A stretch of DNA of 64,000 nt. Origin: Macrostomum hystrix (lineage: Eukaryota; Platyhelminthes; Macrostomidae). The stretch is from assembly GCA_950097015.1 (NCBI GenBank), contig CATNEN010000001.1:25349001-25413000 (forward strand). The letters run 5' to 3'. This document shows positions 42,660 through 54,067 of the stretch, piece by piece. The translations under genes and the position numbers were made by a program. Every line of letters starts with the position of its first letter. Within the stretch, counting starts at the first letter, position 1. The notes under the pieces were generated by a model. That model saw only the letters and a list, made by a program, of their open reading frames with translations, did not search any database and had not been told where the DNA came from.

Positions 42660-44160
42660 ACTAGTGGGTGGTGGTGCATCAATGAAACATGGACTAGTTG
42701 TCGGTACATCAAAGAAACATGGACTCGTTTATCGGTACATCAAAGAAACATGGACTCGTTATCGGTGCATCAAAGAAACATGGACTCGTTGTCGGTACAT
42801 CAAAGAAACATGGACTCGTTGTCGGTACATCAAAGAAACATGGACTCGTTGTCGGTACATCAAAGAAACATGGACTAGTACATCAAAGAAACATGGACTA
42901 GTTGTCGGTACATCAAAGAAACATGGACTCGTTGTCGGTACATCAAAGAAACATGGACTCGTTGTCGGTACATCAAAGAAACACGGACTCGTTGTCGGTA
43001 CATCAAAGAAACATGGACTCGTTTATCGGTACCGTTTATCGGTACATCAAAGAAACATGGACTCGTTGTCGGTACATCAAAGAAACATGGACTCGTTGTC
43101 GGTACATCAAAGAAACATGGACTCGTTGTCGGTACATCAAAGAAACATGGACTAGTTTATCGGTACATCAAAGAAACATGGACTAGTTGTCGGTACATCA
43201 AAGAAACATGGACTCGTTTATCGGTACATCAAAGAAACATGGACTCGTTATCGGTGCATCAAAGAAACATGGACTAGTTTATCGGTACATCAAAGAAACA
43301 TGGACTCGTTGACGGTACATCAAAGAAACATGGACTCGTTGACGGTACATCAAAGAAACATGGACTCGTTGTCGGTACATCAAAGAAACATGGACTCGTT
43401 GTCGGTACATCAAAGAAACATGGACTCGTTGTCGGTACATCAAAGAAACATGGACTAGTTGTCGGTACATCAAAGAAACATTGACTCGTTTATCGGTACC
43501 GTTTATCGGTACATCAAAGAAACATGGACTCGTTGTCGGTACATCAAAGAAACATGGACTCGTTTATCGGTACATCAAAGAAACATGGACTAGTTGTCGG
43601 TACATCAAAGAAACATGGACTCGTTGTCGGTACATCAAAGAAACATGGACTCGTTGTCGGTACATCAAAGAAACATGGACTCGTTGTCGGTACATCAAAG
43701 AAACATGGACTCGTTTATCGGTACCGTTTATCGGTACATCAAAGAAACATGGACTCGTTGTCGGTACATCAAAGAAACATGGACTCGTTGTCGGTACATC
43801 AAAGAAACATGGACTCGTTTATCGGTACCGTTTATCGGTACATCAAAGAAACATGGACTCGTTGTCGGTACATCAAAGAAACATGGACTCGTTGTCGGTA
43901 CATCAAAGAAACATGGACTCGTTTATCGGTACCGTTTATCGGTACATCAAAGAAACATGGACTCGTTGTCGGTACATCAAAGAAACATGGACTCGTTTAT
44001 CGGTACATCAAAGAAACATGGACTAGTTGTCGGTACATCAAAGAAACATGGACTCGTTGTCGGTACATCAAAGAAACATGGACTCGTTGACGGTACATCA
44101 AAGAAACACTGACTAGTTGTCGGTACATCAAAGAAACATGGACTAGTTTATCGGTACATC
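42660..44160. repeat. 30-bp minisatellite, ~50 copies, higher-order
   Basis: Unit CATCAAAGAAACATGGACTC plus GTTGTCGGTA; a GTTTATCGGTA variant gives 31 bp. A compound junction TTTATCGGTACCGTTTATCG recurs at about 43022, 43491, 43718, 43820 and 43922. Confidence 0.97.
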
Positions 44161-44413
44161 ACAGAGTACATACATCCCTGAATAGTTGATAATACACCGA
44201 AAACATGAACTGGTTGGTGTAGGTACATCTAAGTGACACGCAGTGGGTTCTTAACTAAAAATGTTGGAATAATTCGGTTTCCACTATCACTCAAAAGTAC
44301 TTTAACGCCTCATCTTAATCATATTTTTATTGAGATAAGATTGGAGACATCAAATTAGCAATCCGCAACAGGGCCAAAGTACATTGTGACCAATAACCTA
44401 GACGGATGTAGCA
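44161..44413. other. AT-rich spacer
   Basis: Short degenerate echoes of the 30-bp unit at the left, otherwise featureless. Confidence 0.5.
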
Positions 44414-44638
44414 TTAAATGCTCCTGACTTTGACTCGGTTCTGCTGGCAGTCCAAGCGTGACAAAAGCTTGGGCCCGGCTGGCTGGCTGGCTGGCTGGCT
44501 GGCTGTAGAGTTCGACTGCTGGGTGCATTGCTCAAGAGGACACACGAGCCGGACCTGCCCTCCGGGCTCACGGATACCCATGTGGTGGGGGCACGAGGCG
44601 ATGTTCTGGCCAGCCGTGTATAGATAGGCCAATATCAT
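44414..44638 (-). CDS. GC-rich exon-like island, strand uncertain
   Basis: The minus strand has an ATG-to-stop frame of 74 codons (MILAYLYTAGQNIASCPHHM at its start, NRVKVRSI at its end) with GC-rich third positions. It spans a seven-unit GGCT microsatellite at 44478-44508. The plus strand of 44510-44630 is also open in more than one frame after a GCTGTAG acceptor-like site and could be an exon of the gene at 38460-39698. I recognise no domain on either strand. Confidence 0.25.
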   Translation of the reverse strand: MILAYLYTAGQNIASCPHHMGIREPGGQVRLVCPLEQCTQQSNSTASQPASQPAGPKLLSRLDCQQNRVKVRSI

Positions 44639-45110
44639 GTGACTTCTTTCGATTTTAATCTCGTACTGAGTAGCATTGCGAGTGAGTGTGTGTACCTATT
44701 TTAGCTGTCTTGCTTGAAGTCCCAGCTCTGACGGACACGGAGATGGAATGCAGTCCAGGGGAAATCCAGAAAATTTGCCCTGGGGCGACTTGCCCGCACA
44801 CACACACACAGGGATCCTGACCGAAGATGATTATCAATCCGTGTGTTCTCACAATCTCACCCAACAACGCGGCACAACCAGTCTGAACTCAACTTCATAG
44901 TCCTTGATCAGGGAAGAGAAGGATTGCATTTTTTTAGATTGTTTGGAAAATTTGAAGATTTTCTTCAAACTGAAAGTGATTTAAAGTGCTCATAGTTTTA
45001 CTGAACTCAACTTTGAGGACCCTATTAAAATGGAATTGATCGAAAAAATTCAATGATCTTTAGGGTTCGATTTGAACGGAATCCTTTAAAACTAAATGTA
45101 GATGTAATGA
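44639..45110. other. intergenic DNA
   Basis: Nothing recognised apart from a short CA run near 44795. Confidence 0.5.
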
Positions 45111-45114
45111 AATA

Positions 45115-45478
45115 CCAGAGAGAGTGACAGTGATCAAAGTACCAGAGAGAGAGTGACAGTGAACCAAAGTACCAGAGAGTGTGACAGTGAACCAAAGTAC
45201 CAGAGAGTGTGTGACAGTGAACCAAAGTACCAGAGAGTGTGACAGTGAACCAAAGTACCAGAGAGAGTGTGACAGTGAACCAAAGTACCAGAGAGAGTGT
45301 GACAGTGAACCAAAGTACCAGAGAGAGTGTGACAGTGAACCAAAGTACCAGAGAGTGTGTGACAGTGAACCAAAGTACCAGAGAGAGTGTGACAGTGAAC
45401 CAAAGTACCAGAGAGTGTGTGACAGTGAACCAAAGTACCAGAGAGAGTGTGACAGTGAACCAAAGTACCAGAGAGAGT
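45115..45478. repeat. 28-30 bp minisatellite
   Basis: About 13 units of GTGACAGTGAACCAAAGTAC plus CAGAGAGAGT. Unit length varies by GA or GT insertions. Confidence 0.96.
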
Positions 45479-47485
45479 AGTGTTAGAAGAACAAAATTGC
45501 AAAGTACAGGGCCGAATGACAAGCAGGGGAGCTTCTGGTTTCTGTAAAACACCCCCCGGAAAAGCGGCAGGAAATCCATGATTTGCTTGGTAAAGCCACA
45601 AAAAATAAAACAAGGGTATAGCGAGATTCCTTGCATTGCAATTAATCAGGCTGGTGGTTCAGTTTCGAGTTACAAAAGTCTGCAGTGGCTGTTCGCATGA
45701 TGCAGCCAGTTGTGAAACTTTGTTCCGAATATTTCTCCGCAAAAGTTCATCTTTCTTATGTCGGACTTCTGCCAAGCAGTTGCGGCAGCGTTGGTTCATC
45801 AGTCAAGTGTCTCCTCAGTGTCTGGCGCATTTTAAAGTAAGTTTTCCATCGCGGAATCGAGAGTGAAGCCTCAAAACAATGGTTAGCTAAAGAATTTAGA
45901 ATACTACACTGTACTTTTATGGAATAAGGAGCTTTTAGCCCTGTGGTGGGAGCTGTGGAAATGGGAAATGAGCAAATAGGTACTGTACCTCAAAAGCTGA
46001 GGTAGAAATGCGGGGAGGTATGGCAACCCCCACTGTCTATGGACTAAACAGCTGTCGCCACATAGTTTTTCCAGGTATTTCTTTGTCTCTATTCTGTCTG
46101 TACTTTTAAAAAAAATTATTAACCTGTTCTAATTTGGTATACAACGCCTCGCAACAAAGTGTCACGATCTATTTGTCTATTAACCTATTTTTCGAGTAGA
46201 AAATAGAATTCAAAGCACAAATCAATTGACGCAATAAATTAGTATTATCAAATTAGCATTTCTGACTGCTCGGTTGTTCGATTTCGAACCACTGGCAGGC
46301 CTGCAGGGTTGAGCTAGTTCCTGGCTGCCCTCCGTGTAGGCTATGGGCTGCATGTCTTAAGCTTATGAATTATCAATTAGAACGGGTTCTGAATATCATT
46401 TCAAATCGACCTGGTCCCCAAACCTAGGCGAGCTGTGTTGAAAAAATGTTTGTTGTTTCGTTAAGGTCATGACCCAGTGAGACTCTGTGACCAGGCAGGG
46501 GATATCGCAGAGTTAATAAATGAGAGCCATGAGGTGGGTAGCCTAGAGCCGTCTCAAAATGACTTCAGCTAGCTTTGCATGCTTTTAGCGAACTCGTATT
46601 AATAGCTCACATTTCAAGTGCTCAACTCGGGAGGTTGGGATTATTGTCAACCACGCCAGGATCAGGTCTGTCGCCGTGACGATATATATTTTTAAGCCTT
46701 TTCCCATAGCCGCTATTTTTTGGAGACTTTCAGAGCCGGGTATTTTCAGAATATTCAGAATGCAGCTTTTTAAGCTTTGAACTGTTAATGAGCTAATGGG
46801 TCTGTGTTTAACCAGCGATGCATGCCGTGTACTCAAATATTGCTCGACTGTGTTTCACGCACCACCGTCAGATCCCGACGGGTTCAGCATCGCTTGCCGA
46901 TCGATACAGTTAGTACGGCTCCTGATTTTGAAAGATGGAGTAGAGTGAATACAAGGAGAGGGCAGAAGAAAATCTACTTTTTTCTTGCTCGAATGACTAA
47001 TCAAAGTTTTTATGTATTGAGATTATTTCTCTCTTCCCTGTACGCAGACCCTCTAGTACAGTCCTCTAGCATCTTAATTGACCCAAGCGCTCATTAGGAC
47101 CCATCTGTCGGCACATTTTGGCTTCCAACCCCAGTCGACCTCTTCAACAACCCGGATACCGAGCAGAGGCAGCAAATGGTTCAAACAGGCAACACTTCAC
47201 AGGTAGTGGTCAGTTAGAAACTAGACGCCACAGAACCCTCTAGGCCATTGCCGAATTAGTCATAGCCCGCAAGCAGCGGTCGACATCACACGGTGATCAT
47301 AAAAATCACTGCTTCAGCTGAAATTCGGGGACATTGTAAACACCGATGAAAAGCGTTGTCAATTTTGGTAGAGCATTTTTCCTTTCGTCTTTCGTAACAA
47401 AAAATTTTCATTAAAATTTTCAGATCGAGTTTAGTTTTTATTTTCACTTGATCATTTAAGTGTAGTTTATTGTCAGAAATTTGCT
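45479..47485. other. intergenic DNA
   Basis: No gene supported. A SINE family 2 fragment lies near 45930-46080 (separate entry). Confidence 0.5.
45935..46080 (+). mobile_element. SINE family 2 fragment
   Basis: Shares CCCCCACTGTCTATGGACT and AAACAGCTGTCGCC with the 3' part of the element at 49940-50240. Confidence 0.5.
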
Positions 47486-47758
47486 TTATTTACTCATTAT
47501 TATCATACCAAGGTGGTTTCGTCTTAAGAATTCGCTTTGTAGCTTTGTCAGTAACACCAGAAAGTGCAGCCAATACATAAGTATTCCGATCAGCCACAAC
47601 AGGCCATGACAAATACATTTATCCGTTTTGGAAGGCTTCTTTGACGCCCTCCTCACATGCTGACCCTCAGATTCTGTCGTCTGTTGTGTACTTTTCCTTA
47701 ACATTTTAGTAAAGTTTACAGTATGCCTATACAAAGCGAATCTCGGATGGCGTGACAT
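47486..47758 (-). CDS. candidate small single-pass membrane protein
   Basis: An ATG-to-stop frame of 90 codons. A basic N-terminal part (residues 1-47, e.g. VRRASKKPSK) is followed by a hydrophobic segment (HGLLWLIGILMYWLHFLVLL) at about 52-71 and a short basic tail. The stop codon overlaps AATAAA, with a second AATAAA about 20 bases further along the minus strand. No family recognised and codon bias is weak, so it may be a chance frame. Confidence 0.25.
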   Translation of the reverse strand: MSRHPRFALYRHTVNFTKMLRKSTQQTTESEGQHVRRASKKPSKTDKCICHGLLWLIGILMYWLHFLVLLTKLQSEFLRRNHLGMIIMSK

Positions 47759-47867
47759 TGAGGATTATTTGGCACTTGAGCTGTTTGTTTAGTCCAATCT
47801 GAATAATAAAATTAAAACTGGGAAAAGCCTGCTTAACATGTCGGAGCCTAGATAACTGATCTAAGTT

Positions 47868-48955
47868 TAACAACAACAGCAACAATACAGCAAAAATTCA
47901 GCAACAATACAGCAACAATAACAACAGCAACAATACAGCAACAATAACAACAGCAACAATACAGCAACAATAACAACAGCAACAATACAGCAACAATAAC
48001 AACAGCAACAATACAGCAACAATAACAACAGCAACAATACAGCAACAATAACAACAGCAACAATACAGCAACAATAACAACAGCAACAATACAGCAACAA
48101 TAACAACAGCAACAATACAGCAACAATAACAACAGCAACAATACAGCAACAATAACAACAGCAACAATACAGCAACAATAACAACAGCAACAATACAGCA
48201 ACAATAACAACAGCAACAATACAGCAACAATAACAATAGCAACAATACAGCAACAATAACAACAGAAACAATACAGCAACAATACAGCAACAATAACAAC
48301 AGCAACAATACAGCAAAAATAACAACAGCAACAATACAGCAACAATAACAACAGCAACAATACAGCAACAATAACAACAGCAACAATACAGCAACAATAA
48401 CAACAGCAACAATACACCAACAATACAACAACAATACAGCAACAATACAGCAACAATAACAACAGCATCAATTCAGCAACAATAACAACAGCAACAATAC
48501 ACCAACAATACAACAACAATACAGCAACAATACAGCAACAATAACAACAGCATCAATTCAGCAACAATAACAACAGCAACAATACACCAACAATACAACA
48601 ACAATACAGCAACAATACAGCAACAATAACAACAGCATCAATTCAGCAACAATACAGCAACAATAACAACAGCAACAATACAGCAACAATTCAGCAACAA
48701 TACAGCAACAATTCAGCAACAATACAGCAAAAATTCAGCAACAATACAGCAAAAATTCAGCAACAATACAGCAACAATAACAACAGAAACAATACAGCAA
48801 CAATACAGCAACAATGACAACAGCAACAATACAGCAAAAATAACAACAGCAACAATACAGCAACAATAACAACAGCAACAATACAGCAACAATAACAACA
48901 GAAACAATACAGCAACAATTCAGCAACAATACAGCAACAATACAGCACTTGTTCA
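47868..48955. repeat. CAA-rich 26-bp minisatellite
   Basis: Unit AACAATACAGCAACAATAAC plus AACAGC, regular at 47910-48240 and then broken into 9-17 bp sub-units (CAACAATACAG, CAACAATTCAG). The Cys/Leu/Val-rich minus frames are by-products. A degenerate CAA-rich tail continues to about 49120. Confidence 0.96.
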
Positions 48956-49249
48956 ATACAACAACAATACAACAACAAGAACAAGAACGGCAAAAAATCT
49001 AAAAGAACAACTACACAGCAACAAAAATAACAAAACAACAAAAATAACAAAACAACAACAATAACAAAAACAACAAAGCAACAACCACAACAGCGACAAA
49101 AACAAAAACAACAACAATAAAAGCTACGAAATACTGCTCCCGCCAACCACGCAGTGTCAAGTAAGAGGTAGCGCTGCTAAGCCGTCGGTTTCAAACAGTC
49201 ACACCCTCTGCTTGGTCCGGGGCGCCAGTGTCAGTAGCTTGTCAGGGAA

Positions 49250-49440
49250 TCATGCCGTGTCAGGCGCGCACCTTTGTGTATAGAGCTGGCGTTGGTCTCG
49301 CCAACCACTGCCTGCATTGATCGAAGCGCGTCGTCTCACCAAGTCGTCGGCGACGTCCGGCATGAGGTTCTGGCAGCGGGTTGGCAGGATTGTCTTCCGC
49401 GATGCTGCCGCCGTTAGGCAAAAAAATAATTTTGAGGTAA
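49250..49440. other. GC-rich exon-like island, strand uncertain
   Basis: A block of coding-like composition between AT-rich flanks. The plus strand ends at a good donor (TTTTGAG|GTAAGG at 49438). The minus strand has an acceptor-like CGGCGGCAG and then reads KTILPTRCQNLMPDVADDLV. No homologue recognised on either strand. Confidence 0.25.
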
Positions 49441-49465
49441 GGGGTGGACACCAGCGTGGTTTGAA

Positions 49466-49562
49466 AACTTTTGAGGGCCAACTCTCAAGACAGCGGAGTT
49501 CAGGAGTCAGCGGAATGACAGAACTGCCTCTGACTGCGCGCCTTCTGTCACCATGCAAATTT
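49466..49562 (+). mobile_element. SINE family 1, degenerate 3' fragment
   Basis: Keeps GAGGGCCAACTCTCAAG, CAGGAGTCAGCGGAATG and CTTCTGTCACCA in element order with the middle deleted. Confidence 0.6.
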
Positions 49563-49939
49563 CATTATTGCATTATTAAATTAAAGCAAATTTCTTCCAT
49601 ATACTTCAGTCTCGACCCTGTCTGGTTTAGATGTTAACGCTGATGAAAGTTATGCAAACTTTGCATATCTTTGAAACATTGCTGGCAGGCCGATGCAGCA
49701 TCCGGTTCAGGAGATGCGACAATTAAAGAGAGTGATGAAACCCAGTACTGAGACGCCCTGCTGGGATAATATGGGGGATATTGCATTTTCCCACAGGCTG
49801 CAATGTGTTTTCGGGATTAGACACCTCCAAGGGACAAAGAAGAGATGAGCAGATTAACATGCTTTAAGCTTGACCAGCTGTTGTTTCAAGACTTTCTTAG
49901 CGATGGTTTCAATCGGAAATTAGTTTTTGCTGAAATATA

Positions 49940-50245
49940 GTTATTCTGTAGCCTTGTGGACTCACGCCTTGAAGGTCGGGGGTTCAATTCTCAGCTCCAC
50001 TGGAGCAATTTGTGTCCTTTAGTAGTTCACTTAAGTCTGCATTGCTTCAGTTCACCCAGCTTTTAAATGGATGCATGCATTAGTTGGTGTAATTGAGGGT
50101 GAGTGTGTCATCCCCCACCAGTCCATGGACTGAACAGCTGTACGCAGCCTTCAGATGCGCCGCGCAATAGCTGCGGCTGTGCTGTCGGCTGCACATCTGG
50201 CCCAATTGGGGCAAAGTGTAATCAATTATTATGATTATTATTTGT
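49940..50245 (+). mobile_element. SINE family 2 (tRNA-derived, V-domain-like)
   Basis: A B box-like GGGGGTTCAATTCTCAG is followed by TTGCTTCAGTTCACCCAGCT and TAAATGG, which recalls the conserved central domain of V-type SINEs. CAGTCCATGGACTGAACAGC and an ATTATTATG tail complete it. The A box is weak. It belongs to a different family from the 1595 element. Confidence 0.6.
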
Positions 50246-51685
50246 TATTTCACTTGTCTGAAACTACAGTAATCTAAATATGCTTTAAGATGTGTAAAGA
50301 GTTATAAAATTCATGGTGGAAAGTTGGTAAAATTTTCTAACAAAAGCATCCGACTAGATGTTTTAATCACCTCTCTAAAGTTCTCGAAAGATATTTCCGA
50401 AACTTTCCCGCTTTCTACTCGTTCCGATTTTTTTAATCAACTTCCGAAAACTGGCTCAAAGTTGAATTGAAAACTTCAGGACGTTGCGGGTCGCATGGGA
50501 AGTTTCTCAGCGGGAGAATTCTGATCAGGAGAGGCCAGCAAGGACGGAAGGAGGGCCGGTTGGAGTATATTCCGAATTCGTCCTAATTTAAGTGGCCACC
50601 AGCGCAAAAGCATGCTTTGGTAGGCTGGGCCAACCGTTCTCCCGTCCGTGAGCACTTCAATCTCTCCCTTGCCGCAGAAAGGCCTGGTTTCAATGGGAAG
50701 GTTTGCAGCGGAATTGGCCAGCCCAGCCTCTCACTGCAATAATAGTAATAATAATTAATACTACCAGTAACAAACTTTATGCAAATTATTGATTCTGAGC
50801 AGAGTGGCTCGATAGACTTTGGGTTCTTCCTGGTCCCAGATTGGTGGTCCGAGGCGCCACTAGACAAAGTGCATTTTCAACCATTCGACTAGCAGACAAA
50901 TGCCCAGTTCCTGAGCACAGCTCGACTCAGATTCTAGGAAAAGGCACGCACAAGAAGTTTTTTTAGTCGCGCCGTCTCGAAATCGGGATAATAAGCACAT
51001 AAACAGCAGAAGAAAATTGGCGCGTGTTGGGGGCCAGGTGCGCAGAAAAGTTCTCCAACTACTTTCTTGCTGAAACATTCAGTTCGGATAGGAAAAAGAA
51101 AAAACTCCATGCCAACAGGAAGATATCCTATAGAATCCTAAGCTTTAGATTTGGGTTTTTCAAGTCTTTGACGCCTCTCGATTTCATCAGTACAGAATCC
51201 TGTTGATTTTTTGCAGTCTCATCCTTTTCCGTATTTCCTTATCTGCTAGAAGCAGGTTGTCAAGTCAGGTTGTCAAGTCAGGTTGTCAAATCTCTCTGTG
51301 ACCGATGCATTTCATTGAAATTCAAACAAAGCAAAAAAGCACACAATGATTCTATTCCGGGCATCGCTTTGATTGAAATCGAGAATAATGAAATGCCTGT
51401 GGGGCTGCGCTGGCTACTTACAAAATTCCCCCTTTGAAAATGCGTTTGAAAAGGCCTTTGGGATTTCTGCTGTAGGAAGCCAGGACCAAAAGCTGCATCG
51501 TTGTGTGCCATCGCAGGGGCGAATTCGTGGACTAATTAGTTAGATTTCCTGCCATCTGGCTGCAATTTCTATTCTATTCTATTCATCTTTGATGCTGACA
51601 AATCCATTTCAACTGCAATCATGCAGTTTCAGCCACCCACTCCGGAAATTTGTCTGGCCAAAATGAGTCTCATTTCGCCTCAAAG
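50246..51685. other. intergenic DNA
   Basis: No gene supported. It contains an inverted repeat pair at 50622-50634 / 50714-50729 next to an AAT-rich tail. Confidence 0.5.
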
Positions 51686-51689
51686 AAGA

Positions 51690-51915
51690 CCGACCGCTGT
51701 GGTTCAGGGCGTGGTCACAAACATTATACCTCTCTGGTCCCTCGTACTAGGCTGCAGCTCAAGCCTCCAATGGAGAGCTTGTGTGTGAGAGATTGGAAAC
51801 GAGAGGTCAGGAGTTCGATTTTCAGCCCAAGGAGAATAAATTATGTCCCTGAGCAAGACACTTTTTAAATTTGATATAGGTTGTACAGGTTGGTTAATAA
51901 TAATAATAAAATAAT
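51690..51915 (+). mobile_element. SINE-like element with B box and AAT tail
   Basis: GAGAGGTCAGGAGTTCGATT resembles a B box. TCCCTGAGCAAGACACTTTT is a phrase typical of several animal SINEs. The end is an AATAATAAT tail. A SINE family 1 copy on the other strand follows at once, tail to tail. Confidence 0.55.
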
Positions 51916-51921
51916 AATAAT

Positions 51922-52272
51922 TGCAGGAGGGCTGCGGGCAATGGCACATCATTTGGTGACACTAGACCCGCAGCCAGCGACGAGGTAATTCTGCCCGTTC
52001 CGCTGACTCCTGAGCACACACGCACACAGATACCGTACGCAGGCACACGCTCACACATGTGTGTACATCTGCCCTGACTTTCTAGTCGTCAGGCAGTGTA
52101 CACTTTCACAGTGCCTTGGAGGTTGGCCCTCACGGGAGTAAATTGCACAACAAGCTCTCAAAGCCTTCTCTCCGCGGCTTCGCCCCAGATTTATGTGGCT
52201 TCGCCCGGGAATCGAGCTTAGGGACCGTGGTGCGAGAGGCAAACGCGTTAGCCACGCTGCCACTGACCCCCT
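51922..52272 (-). mobile_element. SINE family 1, full-length copy
   Basis: Reverse copy with the GCAGGAGGGCTGCGGGCAAT tail at the left, body, B box complement (GGAATCGAGC) and A box-like complement (ACGCTGCCAC) at the right. Confidence 0.9.
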
Positions 52273-53940
52273 GTGTTAGGTGTGAATTCTAATTTCTGTC
52301 GATCGATTCTTTTCTAAGTAAATTGTTTCAGGGAGAAAGTTCATTTTAAACATACTTCGAAGGCCTAGGAGCTGTACGAGTATGCCAAACTGATTGCGCG
52401 CCGCTGCAATAATGGAAATTAGGAACCCAAGCAGTTATTTCTGATATTCGGAACTGCCAGCCAAGGGCTTTCTTCGCAGAGGAGTCAGCTGGCTGCTGGG
52501 TGCGATAATCCTTCGCATTCCTTCGCCTCCAGCCGAACCAGCCGCGAGTGGGTTCGCCTGAAAGGCTTTTTCCCGCCCTAAGAATTCCACTTGCCAAGAC
52601 AAGTCGGAAACGCACATGCTGATACGGAAGCTGTGGTGAAAGTGGGGCTGACTCATACAGGACAGGCCAGCTGACGCTGGGCTGGTGAACAAAAATACGT
52701 AGCCTGAAAGACGGTCCGAGGGCGTTGACTTCTGGCACAGAATGCTGCGGGCATTGCGTCACACTTACTGGTTGCGTTACAGTCCAGTTCACGAGAGTAA
52801 GCACACCCTCTCCCTGATCCTTCCTGAACAGGGGTTTGAGCTCTGAAATAGCTCGCGATGCATTACTCAAGCAGTCTTTGCCCTCTGGGGTTCTTCTTTG
52901 TATGTCCAGAAGACCCTTGCAGCAGTTTAGAATCTGAGCAGTCGCTAATCTTCGATCCTAAATAAAACTTAGCGGAGTGGTTCCGTGTGAGTATGCCAAT
53001 GTAAAGAGAAATTCCACACCCGTTGATGGAGGACAGGGAGTGAGGCGAGGACACACAATCTGGCAGCATCGATGACGCAATCTGGGCCTGTCATGAATGA
53101 TCCCCTTCAGTTTTTCTTCCCACACGACGGAAGGCTCAGTGTTGGGGAGTTTTATCCCACCGCCTGTTTGATCCGCACCAGCAGTTGTGTCCCAGGGCAG
53201 AGCTGGGAGCCCGGAGCTAAAATTCCCATGGAGACAGGGTGAGTCTGTGTTGTCGCAAACGAGAGCCTCGTCAAGCTCTCCCCGCCCCTCGATGGGATCG
53301 GGTCTCGGGTCAAGCGCGCCAGGGAAGGCTCCCAGCTCAGTTCGAGCCCCCATCTCGCAGTGCACTTGACCGCCCGGTTTGGGGCGGAGTAGAGGGTGAG
53401 AAAATGCGTAATAAATGAGACTTCTCAGTTTTCATAGAGTTTCAACCCAGAGCGAAGTTTTCTCTAGCAGAGAGCTAGTACCGTGGTGGGTACTCAGGCT
53501 TGTGTCGTAACTGCACTGCTCCGTGGTCCCTTGCGTAAACCACTTCAGAACTGCAAGACTCGCCATTAGGAAGAGCAGAGAGAGGGCGAAAGAAGCACTC
53601 AAAATCGCCCTTCTACGTGTCGCCCTCCACCTAAGCCCTCTGATGCCAAAAGTCGATTCCCAGATCCCAGCGGTCGCCAAACAACAATGAATTAGCTGGA
53701 CCTGCAATCAGGCCAACCATGCCACCCCGTTGCCACAGTCCACACACTGCGGCAGAAGTGAGAGAGCGCGGATGAAGGGGACATAATTTACAGCGTCAAA
53801 AGCTTCCCTGCCTGTCTATTTCCCCCCTGGCCGGACAGGTACGCAAATAAGTGCAGAGAGGCCACTGATCAGCGCCATGATCGATGCCCCTTTGGGCCCA
53901 ATAAAAAGTTGTCATCGTCGCTTCCCTCATGTAACAATGT
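52273..53940. other. intergenic DNA, moderate GC
   Basis: Several overlapping minus-strand frames of 70-174 codons exist, but none shows splice sites, a domain or consistent codon bias. Confidence 0.45.
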
Positions 53941-53970
53941 TGAGCGGTCCGGGTGGATAAAGTCCGCGGA

Positions 53971-53976
53971 TATAAA
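53971..53976 (+). promoter_or_regulatory. TATA box of the SH3 gene
   Basis: TATAAA lies 97 bases before the ATG at 54068. A CAGTTC initiator-like site sits about 25 bases downstream. A 27-codon upstream frame (ATG 54045) overlaps the main start. Confidence 0.6.
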
Positions 53977-54067
53977 CAGCTGGTGTGGCCGAAACCAGTT
54001 CAATTGCAGCTAGGCGAACACAGTCACAACTGCCCCTCCTGCGAATGCTCAAAATTCATAGAGGCTC

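Noticed and set aside
42660-44160. CRISPR-like array of regular 30-bp repeats
   Set aside because: Units are contiguous without unique spacers, and the context is an animal genome with introns. The same holds for all other arrays here.
47848-48519. Minus-strand Cys/Val/Leu-rich frames
   Set aside because: Translation of the CAA-rich 26-bp array in three frames at once.
52346-53365. Overlapping minus-strand frames of up to 174 codons
   Set aside because: No recognisable domain, no splice pattern and frames that contradict each other.
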